A DNA stretch of 64,000 nucleotides, taken from Otis tarda (taxonomy: Eukaryota > Chordata > Aves > Otidiformes > Otididae). The notes beneath the pieces are model-generated. The model was not told where the DNA came from. It worked only from the letters and a program-made list of their open reading frames with translations, and ran no database searches. The stretch spans positions 215,102,553-215,166,552 of the forward strand of contig CM048552.1 of assembly GCA_026413225.1 (NCBI GenBank), written 5' to 3'. The first letter of the stretch is position 1. Each line of letters starts with the position of its first letter. The translations under genes and the position numbers were made by a program. Shown here piece after piece: positions 38,520 to 43,829 of the stretch.

Positions 38520-39590
38520 CTAATAGATGCTTGGCCTTTATCATAGAATCATAGAATGGTTAGAGTTGGAAGGGACCTTCAAAGGTCATCTAGTCCAACC
38601 CCCCTGCAAGAGCAGGGACATCCCTGACTAGATCAGGTTGCTCAGAGCCTCATCCAGCCTGGCCTTGAACACTTCCAGGGATGGGGCATCCACCACCTCT
38701 CTGGGCAACCTGTTCCAGTGCTCTACAACTCTCATTGTAAAAAATTTTTTTCTAATATCTAATCTAAACCTACCTCCTTCTAATTTAAACCCATTACCCC
38801 TTGTCCTATCACAACAGGCCCTATTGAACAGCTTCTCCCCATCTTTCCTGTAGGCCCCCTTGAGGTATTGGAAGACCACTATCAGGTCTCCCCGGAGCCT
38901 CCTCTTCTCCAGGCTGAACAGCCCCAACTCTCTCAGCCTGGCCTCATAGGAGAGGTGCTCCAGCCCTCACATCATCTTTGTGGCCCTCCTCTGGACCCTC
39001 TCCAACTGGTCCATGTCCTTCTTGTGTTGGGGGCTCCAGAACTGGACGCAGTACTCCAGGTGGGGTCTCACCAGGGCAGAGTAGAGGGGCAGAATCCCCT
39101 CCCTCGACCTGCTGGCCACGCTCCTCTTGATGCAGCCCAGGATGCGGTTGGCCTTCTGGGCCGCAAGGGCGCATTGCCGGCTCATGTTGAGCCTCTCGCC
39201 CACCAGCACCCCCAAGTCTTTCTCCTCAGGGCTGCTCTCAATCCATTCTCTGCCCAGCCTGGATTTGTGCCTGGGATTGCCACGACCCAGATGCAGGACC
39301 TTGCACTTGGCCTGGTTGAACTTCATGAGGCTGGCACGGGCCCACCTCTCCAGCCTGTCCAGGTCCCTCTGGATGGCATCCCTCCCTTCCAGCGAGTCGA
39401 CGGCACCACACAGCTTGGTGTCATCGGCGAACTTGCTGAGGGTGCACTCTATATCAAACCTCTGACATGATATTGTTCTCTTTCTAGTGACAGAACCCTG
39501 CTGGAAGAAGAACTTCAGAAGCTTATTGAAGCTTTGATTGAGAATTTTCTTGAACCTGATAAGAACGGACTGATCTGGCGCTCCGCTTAG
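5609..39590 (+). CDS. PGM2L1: PGM2L1, glucose 1,6-bisphosphate synthase (complete, 14 coding exons)
   Basis: Coding exons: 5609-5719, 20632-20799, 25734-25840, 28171-28255, 29365-29448, 30901-31094, 31721-31910, 32160-32254, 33030-33210, 34457-34550, 34724-34853, 35706-35895, 36431-36564, 39488-39590. They sum to 1866 nt, i.e. 621 residues plus TAG, against 622 recalled for human. All introns are GT-AG and in phase. Visible alpha-D-phosphohexomutase motifs: catalytic phosphoserine loop [13 protein letters not shown] (Ser175), metal loop DPDADR (332-337), sugar-binding loop EESIG (433-437), phosphate-binding loop RTSGTEPK (567-574). The family is cytosolic; PGM2L1 transfers phosphate from 1,3-bisphosphoglycerate to glucose 1-phosphate, making glucose 1,6-bisphosphate, cofactor of phosphoglucomutases, chiefly in brain. 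Segments such as [19 protein letters not shown], the NSN N-terminus and the NGLIWRS C-terminus match PGM2L1, not its paralogue PGM2. The start ATG has A at -3 and G at +4. No frame break is seen. Confidence 0.97.
6827..6869. repeat. Perfect 15-bp inverted repeat (hairpin) in intron 1
   Basis: The left arm CATTCCTGATAATAC (6827-6841) is the exact reverse complement of the right arm at 6855-6869, with a 13-nt loop. The arms end sharply. The stem is too short for a typical pre-miRNA. It could be a remnant of a palindromic element or a chance palindrome. Confidence 0.85.
6932..7094 (+). repeat. Divergent duplicated block, copy A
   Basis: This segment (AAGGTGTGTTTCAAGAG onward, through TAATTAGAGACCAATA and CAATATTTTTTTCTTAT) recurs in the same orientation at 9309-9467 with scattered substitutions and small indels. 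The two copies lie about 2.4 kb apart in intron 1. Confidence 0.85.
8871..9283 (-). mobile_element. CR1 LINE fragment, 5'-truncated
   Basis: It begins with three ATTCTATG-type 3' repeats (as AATCATAG on this strand). On the minus strand an open frame (9269-8970) encodes the C-terminal end of CR1 ORF2 ([45 protein letters not shown]). It differs from the related copy at 38541 by only about four of 99 residues there, so both are fairly young members of one subfamily. Confidence 0.95.
9309..9467 (+). repeat. Divergent duplicated block, copy B, next to a CR1
   Basis: Second copy of the block at 6932-7094. It starts about 25 nt from the 5'-truncated end of the antisense CR1 (8871-9283), so CR1 and block form one compound unit. 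Either the CR1 landed beside an existing copy or the two events are linked. Confidence 0.8.
10526..10566. repeat. Imperfect TG/CA inverted repeat
   Basis: ATATGTGTG at 10526 and CACACATAT at 10558-10566 form inverted arms with an alternating purine-pyrimidine interior. This is simple-sequence DNA able to form a hairpin or Z-DNA. Confidence 0.6.
10740..11900. repeat. 81-bp minisatellite, about 14 diverged copies
   Basis: The repeated core is CCTTTGTCCTTGGCTGTGG followed by GGAGCTTCCAGCTGC and a variable GATGG-rich part, at intervals of 78-91 bp (for example near 11059, 11139, 11220 and 11302). Because 81 is divisible by three and the units lack stops on the minus strand, long open frames up to 280 codons run through it. 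These are by-products of the repeat, not evidence of a protein. Confidence 0.9.
12450..12642 (+). mobile_element. Old CR1 LINE 3' fragment
   Basis: Translated pieces resemble the end of CR1 ORF2 ([22 protein letters not shown]), followed by a TGACCTTTGGAGGTCCC-like CR1 3' end. Divergence is high. Confidence 0.75.
15625..15775 (+). mobile_element. CR1 LINE fragment
   Basis: It matches the internal part of the other copies (AGAGAGGTGGTGGATGCCCC, then CTGGAAACATTCCAGGCC), without a recognisable 3' end repeat. It lies in intron 1. Confidence 0.85.
18451..18938 (+). mobile_element. CR1 LINE fragment, about 490 bp
   Basis: It encodes degraded CR1 ORF2 C-terminus pieces (VQRRPRR-type region, [14 protein letters not shown], then [20 protein letters not shown]) and the 3' end GGTTGGGCTGGGTGGGCTTT. 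It belongs to the same subfamily as the copies at 22561, 26896, 44174 and 59281. Confidence 0.93.
20632..20799 (+). CDS. PGM2L1: PGM2L1 coding exon 2
   Basis: Encodes residues 38-93, starting [12 protein letters not shown] and ending DLTVIQSTQ, phase 0 on both sides. The acceptor is ttcttttgcag and the donor is CAG|GTGAGC. It contains the conserved [13 protein letters not shown] segment, which starts domain 1 of the alpha-phosphohexomutase fold. Intron 1 before it is about 14.9 kb. Confidence 0.96.
20800..25733 (+). other. PGM2L1: PGM2L1 intron 2
   Basis: About 4.9 kb, GTGAGC to CCCAG. Apart from one CR1 fragment (22561-22893) it looks like plain AT-rich intron; no other element or exon is supported. 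Confidence 0.9.
22561..22893 (+). mobile_element. CR1 LINE fragment with 3' end
   Basis: It carries CR1 ORF2 C-terminus ([34 protein letters not shown]) and ends in TGATTCTATAATTCT, a decayed CR1 3' repeat. Confidence 0.93.
25734..25840 (+). CDS. PGM2L1: PGM2L1 coding exon 3
   Basis: Encodes residues 94-128 plus two bases of codon 129, from [10 protein letters not shown] to VTSNCSSK. Two donors are possible. The GTAAGA at 25834 looks closer to consensus but breaks the frame. The GTATGA at 25841 joins AA to the first G of exon 4, giving CSSKKLAKL, which matches the family without an indel, so 25840 was chosen as the end. Confidence 0.92.
25983..26118 (+). repeat. 136-bp duplicated block, copy 1 (intron 3), hairpin-forming
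   Basis: This block recurs at 28495-28630 in the same orientation, the same length and with one visible mismatch. It can fold into a hairpin at 25990-26033 (AGCCTT/AAGGCT, GTTCC/GGAAC, CGTT/AACG, 7-nt loop, asymmetric internal loop) and a second one at 26042-26058 (CTGCAAA/TTTGCAG). It may be a structured RNA or an uncatalogued repeat; no clear snoRNA box pair is seen. Confidence 0.9.
26896..27092 (+). mobile_element. CR1 LINE 3' fragment
   Basis: It shares [19 protein letters not shown] in translation with the other copies and ends TTCTGTGATTCTATG, the CR1 3' signature. It lies in intron 3. Confidence 0.93.
28171..28255 (+). CDS. PGM2L1: PGM2L1 coding exon 4
   Basis: 85 nt completing residues 129-157 ([10 protein letters not shown] to YVPTPFV), with acceptor gtcggtag and donor GTG|GTGAGT. 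It belongs to domain 1, just before the catalytic loop. The length is not a multiple of three, so skipping it would shift the frame. It is the only exon between the two copies of the 136-bp repeat at 25983 and 28495. Confidence 0.94.
28256..29364 (+). other. PGM2L1: PGM2L1 intron 4
   Basis: About 1.1 kb, GTGAGT to TTGTAG. It contains copy 2 of the 136-bp block (28495-28630) and a short ACATTTCACTC repeat just before it. Confidence 0.9.
28495..28630 (+). repeat. 136-bp duplicated block, copy 2 (intron 4), hairpin-forming
   Basis: Identical to 25983-26118 except C to T at 28516. That base sits in the long hairpin (28502-28545) and changes a C-G pair to U-G, so the stem is kept. Similarity stops a few bases after each end, which fits a discrete duplicated unit. 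Confidence 0.9.
29365..29448 (+). CDS. PGM2L1: PGM2L1 coding exon 5 (catalytic phosphoserine)
   Basis: Encodes residues 158-185, from [10 protein letters not shown] to DNGYK. It holds the active-site sequence [13 protein letters not shown], in which Ser175 is the phosphorylated catalytic serine of the family. The acceptor is cctttgtag and the donor AAG|GTAAGG, phase 0 on both sides. Confidence 0.96.
29449..30900 (+). other. PGM2L1: PGM2L1 intron 5
   Basis: About 1.45 kb, GTAAGG to ACCAG. AT-rich; I see no repeat family or exon in it. Confidence 0.85.
30901..31094 (+). CDS. PGM2L1: PGM2L1 coding exon 6
   Basis: Encodes residues 186-249 plus two bases of codon 250, from [15 protein letters not shown] to KKICYH. 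It continues directly from the catalytic loop (DNGYK-VYW). The acceptor is ttataccag and the donor AG|GTATTG. The segment [11 protein letters not shown] is typical of PGM2L1. Confidence 0.96.
31095..31720 (+). other. PGM2L1: PGM2L1 intron 6
   Basis: 626 bp, GTATTG to CTCAG, with a purine-rich middle (about 31320-31440). Nothing else is recognised. Confidence 0.85.
31721..31910 (+). CDS. PGM2L1: PGM2L1 coding exon 7
   Basis: Completes codon 250 (Arg) and encodes up to residue 313, from [10 protein letters not shown] to EEGESVL. It includes [11 protein letters not shown] and the [21 protein letters not shown] segment conserved in the PGM2 branch. The acceptor is ccttctcag and the donor CTG|GTATTT. 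Confidence 0.96.
32160..32254 (+). CDS. PGM2L1: PGM2L1 coding exon 8 (metal-binding loop)
   Basis: Encodes residues 314-344 plus two bases of codon 345. It carries [11 protein letters not shown], whose three aspartates (332, 334, 336) bind the catalytic Mg2+ in this superfamily. The acceptor is cctaccag and the donor AA|GTGAGT. Confidence 0.96.
32255..33029 (+). other. PGM2L1: PGM2L1 intron 8
   Basis: 775 bp, GTGAGT to TGCAG. No repeat or exon is recognised. Confidence 0.85.
33030..33210 (+). CDS. PGM2L1: PGM2L1 coding exon 9
   Basis: Completes codon 345 (Asn) and encodes up to residue 405, from [14 protein letters not shown] to KEGFHFE. The [12 protein letters not shown] and TTVSSKIL segments belong to domain 3. 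The acceptor is ctgcctgcag and the donor GAG|GTAAGT. Confidence 0.96.
33211..34456 (+). other. PGM2L1: PGM2L1 intron 9
   Basis: 1,246 bp, GTAAGT to TTCAG. It contains an ATACAATTC-like short repeat near 33650 and a run of 28 T at 34272-34299 followed by pyrimidines. Confidence 0.85.
34457..34550 (+). CDS. PGM2L1: PGM2L1 coding exon 10 (sugar-binding loop)
   Basis: Encodes residues 406-436 plus one base of codon 437, from [10 protein letters not shown] to FAFEESI. The EESIG loop at 433-437 contacts the sugar hydroxyls in related enzymes. The acceptor is tgtttcag after a T-rich tract and the donor is G|GTATGT. Confidence 0.96.
34724..34853 (+). CDS. PGM2L1: PGM2L1 coding exon 11
   Basis: Completes Gly437 and encodes up to residue 479 plus two bases of codon 480: [18 protein letters not shown] followed by the [12 protein letters not shown] helix region. 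The acceptor is tttttag and the donor AT|GTAAGT. Confidence 0.95.
34854..35705 (+). other. PGM2L1: PGM2L1 intron 11
   Basis: 852 bp, GTAAGT to TGCAG. A 12-bp unit GCAATAAAATGA occurs twice in tandem at 35209-35232, each copy with an AATAAA hexamer. Confidence 0.85.
35706..35895 (+). CDS. PGM2L1: PGM2L1 coding exon 12
   Basis: Completes codon 480 (Met) and encodes up to residue 543, from [11 protein letters not shown] to SSQPNKTS. It includes [16 protein letters not shown] and [14 protein letters not shown], the link into domain 4. The acceptor is gcttgcag and the donor TCG|GTGAGT. Confidence 0.96.
35896..36430 (+). other. PGM2L1: PGM2L1 intron 12
   Basis: 535 bp, GTGAGT to CATAG, with a short A-rich stretch near 36330. 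Nothing else is recognised. Confidence 0.85.
36431..36564 (+). CDS. PGM2L1: PGM2L1 coding exon 13 (phosphate-binding loop)
   Basis: Encodes residues 544-587 plus two bases of codon 588, from [13 protein letters not shown] to [13 protein letters not shown] at 567-574 is the domain-4 phosphate-binding loop. The acceptor is gtttacatag and the donor AG|GTCGGT, weaker than the other donors of this gene. Confidence 0.95.
38491..38526 (+). other. Strong cryptic splice-acceptor-like tract
   Basis: 29 T, then CTAATAG, resembles a near-ideal polypyrimidine tract with AG at 38525-38526. It sits in intron 13, 15 nt before the CR1. Use as a splice site is not shown. Confidence 0.4.
38541..39460 (-). mobile_element. 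CR1 LINE, 0.92 kb, abutting the last PGM2L1 exon
   Basis: The 3' end (AATCATAG repeats on this strand) is at 38541. On the minus strand it encodes the reverse transcriptase C-terminal half, with the FADD catalytic box (39420-39431) and [15 protein letters not shown], then a frame break near 38960 and the ORF2 end (38927-38628). The 5' truncation point is near 39460, about 30 nt before exon 14. It is closely related to the copy at 8871. Confidence 0.95.
39488..39590 (+). CDS. PGM2L1: PGM2L1 coding exon 14 (terminal)
   Basis: Completes Ser588 and encodes [20 protein letters not shown] through NGLIWRSA, then TAG at 39588-39590. The acceptor is gttctctttctag. A CR1 element in antisense orientation ends only about 30 nt upstream, so the branch point may lie in or at the edge of CR1-derived sequence. 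Confidence 0.95.
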
Positions 39591-42500
39591 ATCTCCTGAA
39601 ACTGGCTTTCGAAGAAGCGACCGCCTGCACCGCGTCGTGTGAAACAAAGGAACCAAGAACAGAACTCAGTTTAATACGTGTGCGTGTGTGTGTTAAACGA
39701 ACAGCTGCGTTTTTATTCTGCAAAGAAGCAGCATTCTTTTGTCAGGCTTTTCACCAAAGTCTGGGCTAGAAAATTAGGATGAGGAGAGAAAAGGACGGAA
39801 TTTATGATTGCCGTTTCCCGTCCTTTTGACCAAAAGACTGATTAACCCACACCAATGCAAATGAACTGCCCTGGTGGGTTTAAGACAGCTGATCTTAGCT
39901 GAAAAAATCCTGTCCTAAACTGATTTCAGGTACACAAAACCTTGTGTGTGAAAAGGCTTTAAAACGGGGTAGTCTTAGTTCCAAACTGACAAAAACGCCT
40001 GCTTCTTCGTAGCTGTTGTGAGAGTGTCGGTATCGCTGTTACAGGTCTTAATTTCCAAAAATGTTGCAGTAGAGTTCAGTGCTTAGCATTTCTTGTTCCG
40101 GCGAGTTGTTCAATATGACATTTTTCAGCTCCTGAAGTATCCTCCTGTCGTTAAAGGTGCTCTTGGTGCGTTGTATCTTGCCTGTGTGTATCTTAAAATA
40201 TTTACTTGACGGTGAGACAATAGTGGCAACGCGTGCGGTTCCACGCGCAGGCCGCGGTTTGAATTACATCGTGCCTTTCCGAGGCTTCCGAAGGGGTAGC
40301 AACTTGTTCCTTCCTTAAATTGCCCGTTCCAGCTACCGTAGGCTTTGTAACCATTTTTTTGTCCCACGTTTCTGAAGGGTCTTACACTTTTATTTTTAAA
40401 TAGAGGTTATAGAAATTCAGTAACTTAGGATGAAAATTCCAGTTAGTGACTTTTTTTGCTTTTGATGGCTTGAATTCGTACTGTCTGTGTACAAAAGACA
40501 GGAAGGAAGCGGAGGTGAGACACTGACATCCTTGGTTTTCTGTTTGTTTTTTTTTTAATCACGTCTTGTAAACTAATTGCTTAGAATAGCAGTTTGCAAA
40601 TATTATTATCTTTTAGGGCGAATTTTTAACGACTTCCCGTTATCTGTTTTCTACCTTTGCTTGAGCAGAAATTAATACTGCCAATGACTTTTTGAGAAAT
40701 TCTCCTGTAGGTATCTGGGATTTCAGAAAACAGAAGCCGTGTTTTGGCACGGAAGAGCTGTGGAAGGTACTTTAAATGAAATAACAGTTCAAGAAAAGCG
40801 GCCTGTTGGTTGGCTGGGAGTAACGCTTGTTAGTGTGTGCTACTAAATTCCTAGTACAAGCCTTCAGGATACAGTCAGTGATTTCTGGGCATCGCCCCGC
40901 TATCATTTTGCAGTAATTGGATAAAAGAAAGAGAGAAAACCAAAGACATCACCTCTGTGTTAAAGATTACGTGAGAGGAACCTAAGATGCACTCAAGCTA
41001 AAGCCGTTGTTTTGCCACTATTGTTAAATCTCTAAATTTCTCCTCCGTCTCGTTCTACCCCACAGCGTGGTGCCGCGGGATTGCGCCCAGCGGTTTTGCG
41101 CGCGTTGCGTCTCGATGGCTTTCAGGAGCGCCGGGGTTCCGCGTGCGCGCGGGTGTCGGGTATTTTGCGCTGACAGAAGCTTTGCACTATAACCGTGGAG
41201 AAGTGTTTTGCTGGATATGAATGTAAATTCCTGTCTGCCGCCGATATTTATTTATTTTTTTTGTTTTAAGAGAAAATATTTCCAAGGTGTTCTGCCATTG
41301 AGTGAAATGTATCTAATGCCAAAAGACTTTTTTTTTTTTTTTTCTCTTGATTGTACATTTGACTGATGTGATGGGGAAAGAGGGCGAAAACATTTCCGCT
41401 GAGAGCGTACTCGTGTCGTTGTACGGCGCTGGGTAGGTCCCAGAAGGTGCGAAGGCGTTTCTGACTGCTGCTTTGTCTTCGGTTTTCACTAAAAGGTGCA
41501 GATCCGGATCCCCGACTGCGCTGAATTTGAAGGAGGTCTTGCTGTTTGCTCCCTTGGCGGCGGGTTGAAGCCTTGGGCGGTTTGGATTTTGTTTTTAAAT
41601 AGCATACCAGTAGCTCAGAAGAGAAGAAGTGACTTGGGACATAATTTTAAACAAAGGTAAACACTGTAAAAAGCGTAGTGATTTGGCCAGCTGTGTATAT
41701 ACTGTAGCGGTTAGCGGTTACGTCGTGTGAGTCGTGTTTGTGCTCCTACGAAGAGCAGGAATCCGCCATTTCCCGGAGAAATCTGCTTTGTGTCAGTGGG
41801 CAAGCGTTACAGATGCAGTATGGAAGCAAGTTGTGATTCCGTTTTCAAATCAGCATTCTTAGAAGTTGGTCACTGTTCGTAGTCTAAATATCTTAAGTGA
41901 AAAACCCGACCGCGGGGAGCTCGGTTCCCGGGATTCTTCTTGTCGACAGACCTGAGCCGTAAGTTGTGGGCGTAGTGCTTTTGGGGTGACGGCGACAGGC
42001 ACAACGTGTTGAATGTATTTCAAGGGTGTAATGACTCTTGCTGGTTTTAAACTGCTGCTACCGTTGTTTTCCTACTGTGTTTGAGCTGTTTGACGTATTT
42101 ATACTGTTCCGTTTGGGGAACTCTTCCTCCGATTCCTCCCTCGGACCGCGCTTCCCTCACCTCTGTTACTGTGAAGGACCGACCGTAGGTCTCTTATTCA
42201 TTGCCCTGTATTTTCGTTATATATTGAGTTTGTTGGGCTTGCGCACAACCTTCTTTGAGCTGTCCGCTCTTCTTGACTTCTTTTCGGATAAGAACAAAGA
42301 CTTTTCAGGAAGCAGAAAAGAGAACAAAATGTGCTGTGGATGTTCTTTACCAGGCACTTTGGGTTAAAATAGACCTTTTCCGGAGGTTGGTCTACAGCAA
42401 GTCGTTGGTTTAAACTGTAACCACGCAGCCAATGATTTGGTTTTAGCGTTTGATAAAATGAGGAGGGCTTGGTTTTTGTCTTTTCCCCTTTTTGATGTCA

Positions 42501-43820
42501 TCGGCTTCGTCTCCGTCTCACTCCAAGTTGTGTTTCCGTGGGTCTGGGATAGGACTTCTGTAGGTACAGGAGACTTGCCAGGCGGGGTTAAACGCCTGCG
42601 ATACGGAGCTGGTAGCCTCGTTTTTTATTCTGGTTGCGGTACAGCGTCCGGTCTGTGGTTTAAAGAGCTTGGAGTGCTATTCCTGTCTCTCCTCCCGCAC
42701 CTCTCGAGGGTGATTCCTACCACGCCACGAGCGAATCGTAAACTCCTGCGTGGAAGAGGAGGAGGCGGCGTGTTTAACACGGGGAAGTTCGACGGGAAGC
42801 TTCCGGCACGGCTCTAGCCCGAAGCAGCCCAGGCCCTGCTTTGTGTTTGCCGTTGGCGCGGTGTCCTGCGCAGGTGGTGAGCCCGTTCTGCTTCGCCCGC
42901 CCTTCCCCTCGCTCGCAGCCCCGGCGGGACACGGCTCGGAGGACCTGGGCTGCAGGAGAAATGGCGTCTTGCCTGAGTAGGTCTCCTAAATTCCTTCGTT
43001 TTAAATACCCCGCACTTCCTTTGAAGGAGGGGAAATGCTTATTTGTGTCAACCGGAGACTAAATTTAAGAGTTAAAACTCCGTGTTCTGTTTCAGGCGTT
43101 GAGGTGTTCCAGCATGCAGTACGCGCCGCCCGGGGCTCTTGCCTGCCTCGGGCAATTCTTGGCTGATCCCAGGCTCTCGCCGTTTCTTCCCTTGGAGCCT
43201 ACCTGCATGTTGAGATTTACGGTGTTTCTCCCTGGTTCAGCGCTTTGTGCCTGCTCTTGAGCTCCGGAAGCGTTAGGGATTTTCCGTTTCTGGTTTATTA
43301 AAGGGAGCGTGTTTGCGTGGAACTGTCGGAGCGGTGAGGGAGAAGCCACCAGGTGAAATGAGGGCTTCTGTCTGGAGCGGGGTGGAACCTGTGCTCTGCT
43401 TTAGCAAGCACTTGGATGTTCTCTTTAATTTAAAAACCATTACTGTCATCATCTTGTCTTCCTCCCCGCTCTTTTTGCCCTCTTCTCTCCCCAGGTAAGA
43501 GGGAGGGGTGGCTCTTGGCGTGGTGACGCCTGGACGATCGGAGTCCGCGGTGATTCCCAGGACGTTCTCCATCCTCCCCTGCTCAGGAGTAGCTCTGTAG
43601 GAGGTGATGGAAGTATCTGAAGTTGCATCGTTCTCCTTGTCTGGAATCCTGGGGAGTTGTGGCTCTGCGCTCTTGTTGACCTGGTGTCTGTTCCGTAAAA
43701 CCGGGGCGTATTTCGAACGCAGAGTGAGGATTTGCACTTTTCTGAAGTATTTCTGTGTATTGCCATGTGGATTTAGCTGAACAAACTGTTACAATAATAA
43801 AGTGTTCTCTTCGTAGTAGC
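39591..43820 (+). other. PGM2L1: Probable long 3' UTR of PGM2L1
   Basis: About 4.2 kb downstream of the stop lacks CR1 fragments and tandem arrays, unlike the flanking DNA. It holds an AU-rich ATTTATTTATT near 41246 and a CpG-dense patch at about 41055-41165. The first good AATAAA is at 43796-43801, followed by GT/T-rich sequence. Mammalian PGM2L1 mRNAs are known for long 3' UTRs. The extent is inferred, and earlier variant signals may be used. Confidence 0.5.
43796..43801 (+). terminator. PGM2L1: Candidate polyadenylation signal AATAAA for PGM2L1
   Basis: Canonical hexamer, followed within about 30 nt by GTGTTTCTTTGG-like GU/U-rich sequence. It is the only clear AATAAA I found between the stop codon and the next CR1 element. 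Confidence 0.4.
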
Positions 43821-43829
43821 AATCCTTCG

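Larger units (their letters stand above)
36565..39487 (+). other. PGM2L1: PGM2L1 intron 13
   Basis: 2.9 kb, GTCGGT to TCTAG. It holds an AT-only palindromic stretch (38355-38381), a run of 29 T followed by CTAATAG (38491-38526), and an antisense CR1 that fills the last 0.95 kb almost to the acceptor. Confidence 0.9.
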
